DNA of 64,000 nucleotides from Ignavibacteriales bacterium. GTDB lineage: Bacteria > Bacteroidota > Ignavibacteria > Ignavibacteriales > SURF-24. The number at the start of each line of letters is the position of its first letter. Position 1 is the first letter of the stretch. The position numbers and the translations under genes were made by a program. The stretch spans positions 1 through 64,000 of the forward strand of contig JAPLFH010000040.1 of the NCBI GenBank assembly GCA_026390815.1, read 5' to 3'. This document shows positions 9,053 through 17,778 of this stretch, in pieces. Under the pieces are notes generated by a model. The model worked only from the letters and a program-made list of their open reading frames with translations. It made no database searches and was not told where the DNA came from.

Positions 9053-9655
9053 TTAAAATTCATCTGCAACTACAACCGTATGCCGGCATTTCGGGCAGAC
9101 TTCCTTTATATAATCTTCTCTTCTTATTTTACTTTTGGACACTGATGTTTCAGAATCAAAAAATTGTCTTTGCATTTCAAGTAAAAAGTTGGGATGAGCA
9201 AATGCTTTAGCTCCTAATCTTTCTTTTATCCACAATAGGTGATCGCGGCAAGCTATAATTTCTCCGCATATTTCACAATAAACAATTTCTTTTTCTAATG
9301 TTTCAAATACTTCGGGTGCAGTTGTTGAAGTTACAGCCATTGAATAATTGTTGGATAATTTAATGCCTTTTTGAGTGATACATTTTTCTTCGCATTGTCC
9401 GCAGTTTATGCAGGAGCAATAATCTATACAAAGAGTACGTGTCAATGTGTTTTTATCATCAACAATTTTTATTGCTGCGGGCGGACATACCTGTGCACAC
9501 GTACCACAACCGACACAATACTCTTTATAATATTTGGGGTATCCTCTAAATTGCACCGGTGCTTTATAAGCTACCGCAGGAAACTTAGTTGTGTAAGGTT
9601 TAGTAAAAAAAGAGTTAAGCGCTTCTTTTATTTCCCGAACTTTTGGTAAATACAT
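9053..9655 (-). CDS. mbhN: NuoI/HycF-like 2x[4Fe-4S] subunit of the group 4 hydrogenase
   Basis: 200 residues. Two ferredoxin motifs: CVGCGTCAQVCP and CINCGQCEEKC, preceded by an extra CIDYC. The C-terminal half adds a likely zinc-binding extension with CEICGEIIAC and CPKC, as in HycF/MbhN-type proteins. Such subunits wire electrons from ferredoxin or another donor to the NuoB-like small subunit. In other Mbh operons this gene is beside the hydrogenase core; here it follows the Mrp block (110 bases after mrpG). Confidence 0.88.
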   Translation of the reverse strand: MYLPKVREIKEALNSFFTKPYTTKFPAVAYKAPVQFRGYPKYYKEYCVGCGTCAQVCPPAAIKIVDDKNTLTRTLCIDYCSCINCGQCEEKCITQKGIKLSNNYSMAVTSTTAPEVFETLEKEIVYCEICGEIIACRDHLLWIKERLGAKAFAHPNFLLEMQRQFFDSETSVSKSKIRREDYIKEVCPKCRHTVVVADEF

Positions 9656-9765
9656 CTTTTGATTTCTCCTAAAGCAGAATTAACAATAAAGTTTTAATAA
9701 ATCAGCACCTTTATTAATTTCCAGGGAATTTCCTAAGTAGTAATTCTATTATTCAATTGTATTTT

Positions 9766-10146
9766 TCAACTAAAGATGTGTCCCTCGTTTTTTCCGGTTG
9801 TAACCGTTTCATCTTTTAGGTCATTGTCATCAGCATAGCTGTCAATAATAGATTCTTTAGTCAATTTAATTCCACTTCTATGGGATGCTCTTGCAATTGC
9901 ATGCGCAGCCACAGGTGAAGTTAGAAAAATAAATGCAATTCCAAGAAGAGCCTTAAAACCAAAACTTGTAAATCCTTGAATAATAAAAACGCCAAATAAA
10001 ATTCCCGCAGACCCGAATGTTACACATTTGGTGGCTGCTTGCAGACGATTATACACATCGGGAAGTCTTACTAATCCAAGTACGCCAAGAAAATCAAAAG
10101 CGACTCCAATACAAATAAAAATATAGCCGATTGTTTCGTTAATCAT
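9766..10146 (-). CDS. mrpG: Mrp-type cation antiporter subunit G
   Basis: 126 residues, three predicted membrane helices, with the family motif LVRLPDVYNRLQAATK. MrpG is a small structural subunit of Na+/H+ antiporters and of Mbh-type hydrogenases (MbhC). It overlaps mrpF by 8 bases. The hydrophilic C-terminal extension (about 35 residues, Asp/Glu-rich) is longer than the minimal family member. Confidence 0.92.
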   Translation of the reverse strand: MINETIGYIFICIGVAFDFLGVLGLVRLPDVYNRLQAATKCVTFGSAGILFGVFIIQGFTSFGFKALLGIAFIFLTSPVAAHAIARASHRSGIKLTKESIIDSYADDNDLKDETVTTGKNEGHIFS

Positions 10147-10477
10147 CTAATTGCCTCCCTTCTAAAATTTTTGCAAAAGCAATTGAAGCAACAAAGCTTA
10201 GTAATGCCCAAATTAATCCAATATCCATAAAGAATCCTTCTTTATAATAAAGTCCCATCAGGGCTAACATTCCAATTATCAGTACGCCAAGAATATCAAC
10301 TGCTATGATTCTATCTGCAGGAGATGGTCCGAACATTACCCTGTACAGAATAAACAAAGTGCTAAAAAGAATAACGTTGATTAGCTTGAAAATAAGTTCA
10401 CCAGTGTAAAAGAAAAAGTTGAAGTAAATAAATCCCAATATTAATATTAATCCTATGGTCCATCTTATAATTCTCAT
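10139..10477 (-). CDS. mrpF: Mrp-type cation antiporter subunit F
   Basis: 112 residues, three membrane helices. The segment RVMFGPSPADRIIAVDIL is the MrpF signature (GPSxxDRxxAxD). It is encoded between mrpE and mrpG with short overlaps on both sides, the standard E-F-G order. The conserved Asp near the end of helix two is thought to lie in the sodium path of Mrp complexes. Confidence 0.93.
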   Translation of the reverse strand: MRIIRWTIGLILILGFIYFNFFFYTGELIFKLINVILFSTLFILYRVMFGPSPADRIIAVDILGVLIIGMLALMGLYYKEGFFMDIGLIWALLSFVASIAFAKILEGRQLDD

Positions 10478-10989
10478 TCGAATACCTCCTTCAAAATTTT
10501 CTCGAACATAGCAGAAATAATTCGAGTATTTTCTTTAATATCTGCCGGATCTTTAGAAAGAACATCTATCCAATGAATGTAGTATTCATTTTTATCAGGA
10601 TTAATATCAACAGACATTGTTCCGGGTGTTAACGTTATTGAGTTTGCAAGTATGGTCCTTGCCGAATCCTTAGTTAAGTCGGTTTTTATTTTTACAATTC
10701 CTGGTTTAATTGGCAGCTTTGGATGGATAACAATATATGCAACATGAAGGTTTGCCTTAATCATCTCCCAAATAAACACAAAAAAATATTTGATTATAAA
10801 AACAAACCTGATAAATAGATTTTTCTTTTTTTCAGTAGTTACCAGGAAATGACCTGCAATTAAGCTGACAATAATTGAGAGAAATATTCCAGCAATAACC
10901 TCTTGAATGTCCACAATATTTGTCAGGGCAATCCAGATAAGAAACGATAAAACAAAAACAATAATTCTGCTGCGGTTTTCAGTTTTCAT
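10474..10989 (-). CDS. mrpE: Mrp-type cation antiporter subunit E
   Basis: 171 residues with two or three N-terminal helices and a soluble C-terminal domain. Recognisable family features are IKYFFVFIWEMIKANLHVAY and the segment ILANSITLTPGTMSVDI, which is highly conserved in MrpE. It overlaps mrpF by 4 bases and lies 2 bases after mrpD, so translation is probably coupled. Confidence 0.93.
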   Translation of the reverse strand: MKTENRSRIIVFVLSFLIWIALTNIVDIQEVIAGIFLSIIVSLIAGHFLVTTEKKKNLFIRFVFIIKYFFVFIWEMIKANLHVAYIVIHPKLPIKPGIVKIKTDLTKDSARTILANSITLTPGTMSVDINPDKNEYYIHWIDVLSKDPADIKENTRIISAMFEKILKEVFE

Positions 10990-10991
10990 CT

Positions 10992-12467
10992 TTATCTTCC
11001 CATTACTAAGTTGATGTATTGTGTCTTGTTCATAATATTGTTTACAACAGGATCGAGAGTTACTTCCCTAATTCCAGGGATGATCAATAAGCTTGAAAGC
11101 AAACAAAGAGAGGCTAAAACGATCATTGCAGATTTCATTCTCCACCCGATTTTAACATCGGAGTGCTCCACCAGGTTTTCCCCTCTAAATCCATATCTTT
11201 GTACTTTCATAAATGAAGCAAGTGTAAGTATGCTTCCAATTACCGCAAGCAATGCATAAACTGGTTGGTTGGATTGAATTGCAGCGATAATAATTATAAG
11301 CTTACTAAAAAAACCATTAAAGGGAGGGATTCCGGAGATTGATAATGAAGCAATAAGCGAAGTTCCGGAAGTTACAGGAAGAAGTTTAGTAAGATCTCCC
11401 ATTTTTTTTAAATTGCGTGTTCCCAAAACCATCTCTATTGTACCTGCATTATAAAACAGCAATGATTTAAATATAGCATGGTTTAATAAATGGAAGACCG
11501 CTCCAAGAATTCCCAACGGTGTGGCTAATCCAATCCCAAGCAAAATATAACCTATCTGGCTAATGCTATGATAAGCTAACAGTCTTTTTAAATCCCATTG
11601 ACCAATTGCCAGAAAAACCCCAACTATGATTGAGACAGCACCCATAATTAGAAAAACCGTTAAAAATATTTGCGGTGCTCCAAGAACATTATAAAAGATT
11701 CTGATTAGGACATAAATGCCAAGAGCTTTTATTAAAACACCGGAAAGCATTGAAGAAATTGGTGCCGGTGCAGATGAATGTGCATCCGGAAGCCAGGCAT
11801 GAAATGGCATTGCGGCTGCTTTTAATCCAAAACCCGCCATAAACAAACTGCCAATCCAAATTGTAATTTTAGGATTTACATGTGTGATCATCTCAGCGAT
11901 TTTTGCCATATTTAAATTGGAGGTAGCGCTATACGTAATTGCTATACCAACCAAAACAAGGATAGAAGAAAGAGAACCCATAACAGCATATTTAAATGAT
12001 GCTTCAAACTCTTCGGCTTTACCACCAAATGCTACAAGAGCAAAAGCGGCAAATAATGCTATTTCCATAAACACAAATAAATTAAATAAGTCGCCAGTGA
12101 TAATAACACCATTCATTCCGGTAACTAAAAGATTGAAGAGGGCATAATATTTCCAATCTTCCCCAAGATGCCTGATATAATTAACAGAGAACAGGATTGA
12201 TGTAAAAGAAATAACGCTAACCATAACTAACATAAAAGAAGAAAATGAATCTTGTACAAGAACAATTCCATACGGAAGCTTCCAGTTGCTCATTGAGTAG
12301 GTAATAGTTTCAGATCCAACACTTATGAATGAAAAGAAAGAAAGAACCAGCAAAGCTATAGAAGCAACAAATGATAGGATTACAGCCCAGTCATCTTTTA
12401 TACCGCCAATTAGGGTAATAAGAAATGCTGCTAGTAAAGGAATTACAACAAAGTAAGGTAATATCAT
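10992..12467 (-). CDS. mrpD: Mrp/Mbh antiporter-like subunit D (NuoN/M-like)
   Basis: 491 residues, about 14 membrane helices. The ion-channel residues expected of an active unit are present: Glu135 in NLFVFMEIALFA (helix 5) and Lys216 in FGLKAAAMPFHAWLPDAHSS (helix 7), with AYHSISQIGYILLG (helix 8) and NGFFSKLIII (helix 12 Lys). It corresponds to MrpD/MbhH and should carry one of the ion translocation paths of the complex. It overlaps mrpC by 4 bases. Confidence 0.94.
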   Translation of the reverse strand: MILPYFVVIPLLAAFLITLIGGIKDDWAVILSFVASIALLVLSFFSFISVGSETITYSMSNWKLPYGIVLVQDSFSSFMLVMVSVISFTSILFSVNYIRHLGEDWKYYALFNLLVTGMNGVIITGDLFNLFVFMEIALFAAFALVAFGGKAEEFEASFKYAVMGSLSSILVLVGIAITYSATSNLNMAKIAEMITHVNPKITIWIGSLFMAGFGLKAAAMPFHAWLPDAHSSAPAPISSMLSGVLIKALGIYVLIRIFYNVLGAPQIFLTVFLIMGAVSIIVGVFLAIGQWDLKRLLAYHSISQIGYILLGIGLATPLGILGAVFHLLNHAIFKSLLFYNAGTIEMVLGTRNLKKMGDLTKLLPVTSGTSLIASLSISGIPPFNGFFSKLIIIIAAIQSNQPVYALLAVIGSILTLASFMKVQRYGFRGENLVEHSDVKIGWRMKSAMIVLASLCLLSSLLIIPGIREVTLDPVVNNIMNKTQYINLVMGR

Positions 12468-12802
12468 CCTTGCAGCCTCCTTATTTTTGTTATGTCAAAA
12501 GTCTTATATTTTTCTAATAAACGAATGGCAAGTGCTACAAGCATAGCTGTTGTACCCAATTCAATCACAATAGAAGTAAGAACCAAAGCTTGCGGCAATG
12601 GATCGACCATTTTTTCAATCTTTTTTCCTTCAGTTAAAATTGGATAAATGGAATTGTTTCTATATGCAATTAATATTAAAAATAAATTTGCAGCATAACC
12701 CATTATTCCAATAGAAAGAATTATCTTAACCAGATCACGCTTGGTTAGAACACCATACAATCCAACTAAGAAAAGAGCAAAGCATAGAAGATAAATAATC
12801 AT
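12464..12802 (-). CDS. mrpC: Mrp-type cation antiporter subunit C (NuoK-like)
   Basis: 112 residues with three helices, homologous to NuoK. Visible motifs include LTKRDLVKIILSIGIMGYAA and DPLPQALVLTSIVIELGTTA; the DPLPQALVLTAIVI box is the MrpC hallmark. It overlaps both mrpB and mrpD by 4 bases, giving the usual B-C-D order. Confidence 0.94.
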   Translation of the reverse strand: MIIYLLCFALFLVGLYGVLTKRDLVKIILSIGIMGYAANLFLILIAYRNNSIYPILTEGKKIEKMVDPLPQALVLTSIVIELGTTAMLVALAIRLLEKYKTFDITKIRRLQG

Positions 12803-13248
12803 TCGTCCTCTCCTTTTTCAATTTTGAATTTTGCCAGAACCCAAACAACTAAGAATAAGGACAACGCCACTTTAATACCGATAATAATATTTAACGGAAG
12901 TATTGTTCCTGAGCTTATTAAATGAAATAGTTTTCCATGATCAATAAAATTTGCTAAAAATGCTCCGCCAAATCCAATGCCTAAAATACCAACAACAAGA
13001 AATAATGTGGCACTGGTCGATTCAAGATCGTAAAGAAGTTCTATCTTCAACCATTTACTTGTTTCGTCTCTGCCATATGCAAGCATAAAGTTTAAAAAAG
13101 CTAAGGCAAAAACTACACCTCCACCAAATCCACCTCCAGGTGTCAGGTGCCCGTGAAAAATAATATAGAAACTATAAAGAATGATTACCCAAACCGTTAT
13201 TCTTGTTACAGTCTTAACTATAAGGGTCATTCCATTATTTTGATTCAT
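12799..13248 (-). CDS. mrpB: Mrp-type cation antiporter subunit B
   Basis: 149 residues, four membrane helices. The motif GHLTPGGGFGGGVVFALAF is the signature of MrpB and of the equivalent domain MbhF. The start overlaps the preceding MbhDE-like gene by 14 bases. It forms part of the conserved membrane block shared by Mrp antiporters and Mbh hydrogenases. Confidence 0.94.
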   Translation of the reverse strand: MNQNNGMTLIVKTVTRITVWVIILYSFYIIFHGHLTPGGGFGGGVVFALAFLNFMLAYGRDETSKWLKIELLYDLESTSATLFLVVGILGIGFGGAFLANFIDHGKLFHLISSGTILPLNIIIGIKVALSLFLVVWVLAKFKIEKGEDE

Positions 13249-13798
13249 CGTTTCTCTCCTTATGGCTGGCTTTGGACTTAGATTTAATCCTCAAAATTGT
13301 AAGTGTTCCTAAAATTGCCGTGAATAGAACTGTTACTTCACCCAAAGTATCGTACGCTCTATAATCCAGCACTATTGATGAAACAAGATTAGCCGCACCG
13401 GTTTGTGCAGCTCCGTTGTCAAGATAGTATTGTCCGATACTCATTATTGGCTGCCCAAATGGAGGTAAAAGTTTAAATACTGAAATACTTAAATAGAAAA
13501 TTGCAGCCAGAGTAATTATTGTAACTCCAATTAAAATCTTGTTTACCTTTGACGGCTCTTCATTGTGATATTCCTTTTTAATGAAAGCTTTAATAAGAAT
13601 AATTAAAGCAAAAATTTCAAAAAGAAATTGGACGATAGCAAGGTCCGGTGCTTGAAGAAAAAGAAAAGACATTGAAACACCCAGCCCTACAACACCAACT
13701 GCAATAATTGAAGAAAGAATATCTTTTATTTCAAGCGCAACAATAGAAGCAACTATCATAAAGCAGAGGATAAATATTAACCATGTTTCTATGGGCAT
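13235..13798 (-). CDS. MrpA C-terminal-like subunit (fused MbhD plus MbhE)
   Basis: 187 residues. The first half (QAPDLAIVQFLFEIFALIIL) matches MbhD, the DUF4040-type region of MrpA. The second half (VSSIVLDYRAYDTLGEVTVL) matches MbhE, the last part of MrpA; the DYRAYDTLGE box is diagnostic. In archaeal Mbh these are two separate proteins, and in true Mrp antiporters both are at the end of MrpA. Here they form one gene while the MrpA/NuoL-like N-terminal part is separate (13822-15636). Two or three helices precede each conserved box. It begins 23 bases after the NuoL-like gene. Confidence 0.88.
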   Translation of the reverse strand: MPIETWLIFILCFMIVASIVALEIKDILSSIIAVGVVGLGVSMSFLFLQAPDLAIVQFLFEIFALIILIKAFIKKEYHNEEPSKVNKILIGVTIITLAAIFYLSISVFKLLPPFGQPIMSIGQYYLDNGAAQTGAANLVSSIVLDYRAYDTLGEVTVLFTAILGTLTILRIKSKSKASHKERNDESK

Positions 13799-13821
13799 TA
13801 CACTCTCCGTTTTATTTATTT

Positions 13822-15636
13822 TTATATGAATAAAATGAAAATCAAAAATCCCAGTGTTAAGTATAAAATATAAAGCTGTAACTGTCCCGGATGTGCCTTT
13901 TGAAAAACATCAGAAAAAGCAAAAGTAGATTTCGAACCGATACTATATAAATCAAAATACTTTTTTTCAGCCCAATTGTAGATGTAACGAATCGGAATCA
14001 TATTTCTAATCTCATTGTAAAATGCTGTTCCAGAAATTCTGAATTTTTCTGACGGCGACATTCCGCCTAAGTAGACTTCATCATACCTAACCTTACTGGT
14101 GGAAAGATAAATGATTAATCCAACAATGAATGCTATTCCAAACAAAATGAAAATTATTTGCGGATTGTATAAGCCAATAAATTGTGGCAGAGGCAATTGG
14201 CTATCTAATAAAACCGGATAAATAAATTTGTTCAGCGGAATTTGTATAGCGAATATTCCGAAAAGCAAACAAAGAAAAGAGAGCAACCCGGTTGCAATCC
14301 ACTGATTTGCTGGCGCCTCTTTAATATTATCATAAATTTGTGGGCGCTTACCAAGGTAAATGGCGTGCAGAAATTTCATGAAACTGGCTAATGTTAATGC
14401 GCTTCCGAACACTGCAAGAATTAAACAGATGAGTAGCCAAATTTGATATCCGGGAGATAAGTCCCTTGTTTTTTCAAGAAGTCCCTGATAAATCATCCAT
14501 TTAGAAAAGAATCCGTTGAAAGGCGGAATGCCAGAAATTGAAAGCGCTCCAACCAAAGCCATAACAAATGTAGCCGGCATTTTTTTACCCAAGCCCCCAA
14601 GGTTATCTAAATCATTCGTGCCGGTTTGTTTTTCAACTGAACCTAAAGATAGAAAAAGATTCGATTTGTAAATAGTATTATTGATCATATGAAAAAGTCC
14701 GCCGGCAAAGGCTAAAACACTACCGCTGCCAACCCCCATAATCATATATCCAACCTGGCTGACGGCATGATAGCCCAGAAGTTTTCTTCCATTGTGCTGA
14801 TTCATCGCCATCATTACAGCGGTGATTACAGTAATTGCACCCAGAGAAATCAGTAACATATTAATTAAAATATCAACAATAAATAAAGATGTTACCATCC
14901 GTGCGAGAAGATAAATACCCAATAATTTGTCTAATGAAGAAGGAAGGAGTGCAACACTTTCTATTGGGGCATCTTTACTGAAATCCGGAACCCAAGTATG
15001 CAATGGAAAACCGCCAGCTTTAGCGAATGATGCTACCAGCAAAAAGAAAAAAGCTATGTATGATAATTCTCCGGTTAAAGGTAGTTGGAAATTTTTTAGC
15101 ATCCATCCAGTCTCAGGTTTTAAAAACCACATTATTACTAATCCCATTATTAAAAAAGCGTCGCTTCCGCCTACTATAATGAAAGTTTTTTTGGCAGTGG
15201 AAGGTGCTTCTTGAGTCTTTCCTAACAAAGCAAACATATAAAGAGCTAAACCAGAGAGTCCCCAAAAAATTAAAAAGCTTATAGAGTTTTGGCTTACAAC
15301 AGTTCCATTACAAAATGCAAGTGTAAGCGGATATAGAATAAAAAATCTTTTTTCTATTGCTTTAGAAATACCCTTCAATGAAAAGATTAGAATAATAATA
15401 CTAAGAAGCTGAATGAAGATTAAAACAAATAAACTCATCTGATCCGCAGCAAAAACAACATTATTAAATAATATCAGGTTTTCTGCCGGCGATGTATAAA
15501 GCTTATGAACTATAACAAATGAAAAGAGTATTGTAAGGAAAGTAAGAACCTTTCTTACTATAACTGGTAAGAAGATATTTAATACCGCTATTCCAAAAGG
15601 AATATAAACAAGTATAGCCAGCTCATTTTCCAGCAT
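13822..15636 (-). CDS. NuoL/MrpA-like large antiporter subunit lacking the helix 5 glutamate
   Basis: 604 residues, about 16 membrane helices, in the proton-conducting family of NuoL and MrpA. Helix 7 Lys206 is kept (VASFAKAGGFPLHTWVPDF), as are GYHAVSQVGYMIMG and NGFFSKWMIY. In the helix 5 segment SFLIFWGLSGLALYMF the usual WE(G/L)xGLxSY glutamate is Gly126. The last 150 residues form an extra tail with helices and a terminal segment, as in NuoL-like proteins. It overlaps the hydrogenase large subunit gene by 14 bases. It gives the complex a second antiporter-like module beside MrpD, perhaps with an altered or disabled ion path. Confidence 0.88.
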   Translation of the reverse strand: MLENELAILVYIPFGIAVLNIFLPVIVRKVLTFLTILFSFVIVHKLYTSPAENLILFNNVVFAADQMSLFVLIFIQLLSIIILIFSLKGISKAIEKRFFILYPLTLAFCNGTVVSQNSISFLIFWGLSGLALYMFALLGKTQEAPSTAKKTFIIVGGSDAFLIMGLVIMWFLKPETGWMLKNFQLPLTGELSYIAFFFLLVASFAKAGGFPLHTWVPDFSKDAPIESVALLPSSLDKLLGIYLLARMVTSLFIVDILINMLLISLGAITVITAVMMAMNQHNGRKLLGYHAVSQVGYMIMGVGSGSVLAFAGGLFHMINNTIYKSNLFLSLGSVEKQTGTNDLDNLGGLGKKMPATFVMALVGALSISGIPPFNGFFSKWMIYQGLLEKTRDLSPGYQIWLLICLILAVFGSALTLASFMKFLHAIYLGKRPQIYDNIKEAPANQWIATGLLSFLCLLFGIFAIQIPLNKFIYPVLLDSQLPLPQFIGLYNPQIIFILFGIAFIVGLIIYLSTSKVRYDEVYLGGMSPSEKFRISGTAFYNEIRNMIPIRYIYNWAEKKYFDLYSIGSKSTFAFSDVFQKAHPGQLQLYILYLTLGFLIFILFI

Positions 15637-16813
15637 TACTCTCTCTCCTAAGTTGTTCGGTTTTTGCTTTTGATAATTTCAGCAGATCTATATTAAATGG
15701 ATCTCTATTTACGTTCTTAATCTTAATTGATCTTTCAGTGCAACAGTAACAAGGATCGACAGATGCTAGTGTGATCAAGGCGTCGGCGATAGGTATTCCT
15801 TTGCAAGATGCTTCAAAAGTTGGAATATTAACATAACTTGGTGCTCTAACTTTATGTCTAAGTGGACGGTTTGTTCCATCTGTTTTTACGTAATGAAATA
15901 CTTCACCACGCGGGGCTTCGTATCTGCCAATTCCTTCACCCGGAGAAATTTCTTTTACATTATTTAGAATTGGTCCATTTATAGTTTTTAATTTATCTAA
16001 ACACTGTCGGACAATTTTTATTGATTCCAATGTTTCGAGAACACGAACAACCAATTTATCATAAACATCACCATTACTTAAAACGATTTCGTTGAACTCC
16101 ACAAGATCATAGGCATCAGTTGGTTCATCCTTTCTAACATCAACAGAAATGCCTGATGCCCGTGCAGTTGGACCTACTGCACAGAAATCTATTGCTGCCT
16201 GTTTTGAGAGAATGCCGACATTTTTTAACCTTGAGTGAAGAACGGGATCATCATTGGCGGCTTTTGCAATCATATCCATCTTCTTATCCAGTTCACTTAA
16301 AATATTCAGCAATTCCGGAATGGAATCAGGAATAACATCTTTTGAAACTCCTCCAACTCTCATCATTCCATAATGATTCCTGTTCCCGGAAATAATCTCA
16401 AACATTTGAAGAACAGGTTCCCGCCATTTCCATGCCCACATCCAAAGAGTATCATACCCGATGAAATGACCCGCTAACCCTAACCAAAGAAGGTGGCTAT
16501 GAATTCTTTCAAGTTCTCCAATCAGAGTTCGTATATAGCGCGCACGCAATGGAATTTCAATATTATCTACATCTTCAATCGCATGCACACAGGCAAGCGG
16601 ATGGGAGGTTGAACAAATACCACAAATTCTTTCAACCAGATAAATTGATTGAGTAAAACTTTTGGTCTCTGAAATAAATTCATGTCCGCGATGCATCCAT
16701 CCGATTTCCAAATCAATATCAACTACTTTTTCACCATCAACAATCAAAGTAAAATATTCTGCTTCCTCCAACAGCGGATGGAAAGGACCAACAGGAATAG
16801 TGTTATTGTTCAT
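15623..16813 (-). CDS. mbhL: Group 4 [NiFe] hydrogenase large (catalytic) subunit, NuoD-like
   Basis: 396 residues. Both nickel-binding Cys pairs are intact: RICGICS (Cys64, Cys67) and DPCYCCTER (Cys355, Cys358), so this is a real hydrogenase and not a Cys-less relative such as Mbx or Nuo. The short N-terminus and the DPCxxCTxR ending place it in group 4 (Ech/Mbh/Hyc). A 35-residue tail follows DPCYCCTER and should be cut by the HycI-type protease encoded at 8522-8995. It would reduce protons to H2, or the reverse, facing the cytoplasm on the NuoH-like anchor. It lies 35 bases after the NuoC-like gene. Confidence 0.95.
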   Translation of the reverse strand: MNNNTIPVGPFHPLLEEAEYFTLIVDGEKVVDIDLEIGWMHRGHEFISETKSFTQSIYLVERICGICSTSHPLACVHAIEDVDNIEIPLRARYIRTLIGELERIHSHLLWLGLAGHFIGYDTLWMWAWKWREPVLQMFEIISGNRNHYGMMRVGGVSKDVIPDSIPELLNILSELDKKMDMIAKAANDDPVLHSRLKNVGILSKQAAIDFCAVGPTARASGISVDVRKDEPTDAYDLVEFNEIVLSNGDVYDKLVVRVLETLESIKIVRQCLDKLKTINGPILNNVKEISPGEGIGRYEAPRGEVFHYVKTDGTNRPLRHKVRAPSYVNIPTFEASCKGIPIADALITLASVDPCYCCTERSIKIKNVNRDPFNIDLLKLSKAKTEQLRRESNAGK

Positions 16814-16848
16814 AATTTATCCACTTGAAATATTTATATTCTTTTTTG

Positions 16849-17280
16849 CTACGATAGCTTAGTAATCCTCAAAGGTTGTCTTAATCCCTTTGGATGATTG
16901 CCGGTTAATAGTAGCTCTTTTCTTGGATGTCCTTCAAAATCAATTCCGAACAAGTCGAACATTTCTCTTTCAATCCACTCGGCACCTTTTACAATTGGTG
17001 TAATAGAATTCATCCTTGGATTTTTCTTATCAACTATAATTATTCTTGGACAAAAATAATCACCAGTTTCATCGTGAGAGAAATGATATAAAACCTCCAA
17101 GCCATTATAAACTTCAGTTGCTGTAGCTGTTGATAACCTGCATCCTAAACCAGTAAAAAGATAATCTGCAACTTCCCGGACATTTTCATTTTTTACTTCA
17201 AAATAAAGTCTCTTTTTCTTTTTAATAATGTTAAAGATTTTATTTTGCATTCGATTTAAGAATTCTTCGGTTCTATCCAT
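16849..17280 (-). CDS. mbhK: NuoC-like (30 kDa) subunit of the group 4 hydrogenase
   Basis: 143 residues. The C-terminal segment EWIEREMFDLFGIDFEGHP is the NuoC/complex I 30 kDa signature, followed by a short LLTGNHPKGLRQPLR tail. It helps hold the large and small subunits together. It overlaps the small-subunit gene by 8 bases. Confidence 0.9.
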   Translation of the reverse strand: MDRTEEFLNRMQNKIFNIIKKKKRLYFEVKNENVREVADYLFTGLGCRLSTATATEVYNGLEVLYHFSHDETGDYFCPRIIIVDKKNPRMNSITPIVKGAEWIEREMFDLFGIDFEGHPRKELLLTGNHPKGLRQPLRITKLS

Positions 17281-17716
17281 TTAAAACCTCCATAAGTTTT
17301 GCCACACCTTCAATCATTGCTTCCGGTTTTGGCGGGCATCCGGGGATGTACATATTAATAGGGATTACATCTTCGCGTTTAGGTACAATATTATAGCTAT
17401 CCTTAAAGCAGCAGCCTGAAGCTGGACAGGTTCCTACAGCGACAACAAAAACTGGCTTTGGTGCTTGCTCATATATTTTTTTAATCTTGGGCGCAATCTT
17501 TTGATTTATTACTCCGCTTAAAAGCAGAACATCGGCATGTCTAACTGAACCCACTAATTTGATCCCGAATCTTTCCAAATCATATTTTGGTGTAAGCAGG
17601 TCTAAAATTTCAATATCACAATTATTACATGGCGAACCGCTTACGTGAAATACCCAGATTGATTTTGCTAATCGTTTGTTGTACCAGCCCATCAGTACCT
17701 CATCAGATTGATTCAT
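17273..17716 (-). CDS. mbhJ: Group 4 [NiFe] hydrogenase small subunit, NuoB-like
   Basis: 147 residues. The four cysteines of the proximal [4Fe-4S] cluster are visible in SPCNNCDIE, GTCPASGCC and PGCPPKPEAM, as in NuoB and EchC/MbhJ. It carries electrons to the NiFe site of the large subunit. The gene is separated from the NuoH-like gene upstream by 62 bases and overlaps the NuoC-like gene downstream. Confidence 0.95.
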   Translation of the reverse strand: MNQSDEVLMGWYNKRLAKSIWVFHVSGSPCNNCDIEILDLLTPKYDLERFGIKLVGSVRHADVLLLSGVINQKIAPKIKKIYEQAPKPVFVVAVGTCPASGCCFKDSYNIVPKREDVIPINMYIPGCPPKPEAMIEGVAKLMEVLNG

Positions 17717-17778
17717 TATTTAATATTTGTTTTTCCTAATAATCAAATCAACATTAAAAAAATTAAAATGTTGATCTT

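Noticed and set aside
15623-16813. NADH dehydrogenase (complex I) subunit NuoD instead of a hydrogenase
   Set aside because: Both Ni-binding CxxC pairs are intact and the hyp genes plus a HycI-type protease are adjacent; complex I NuoD lacks these cysteines.
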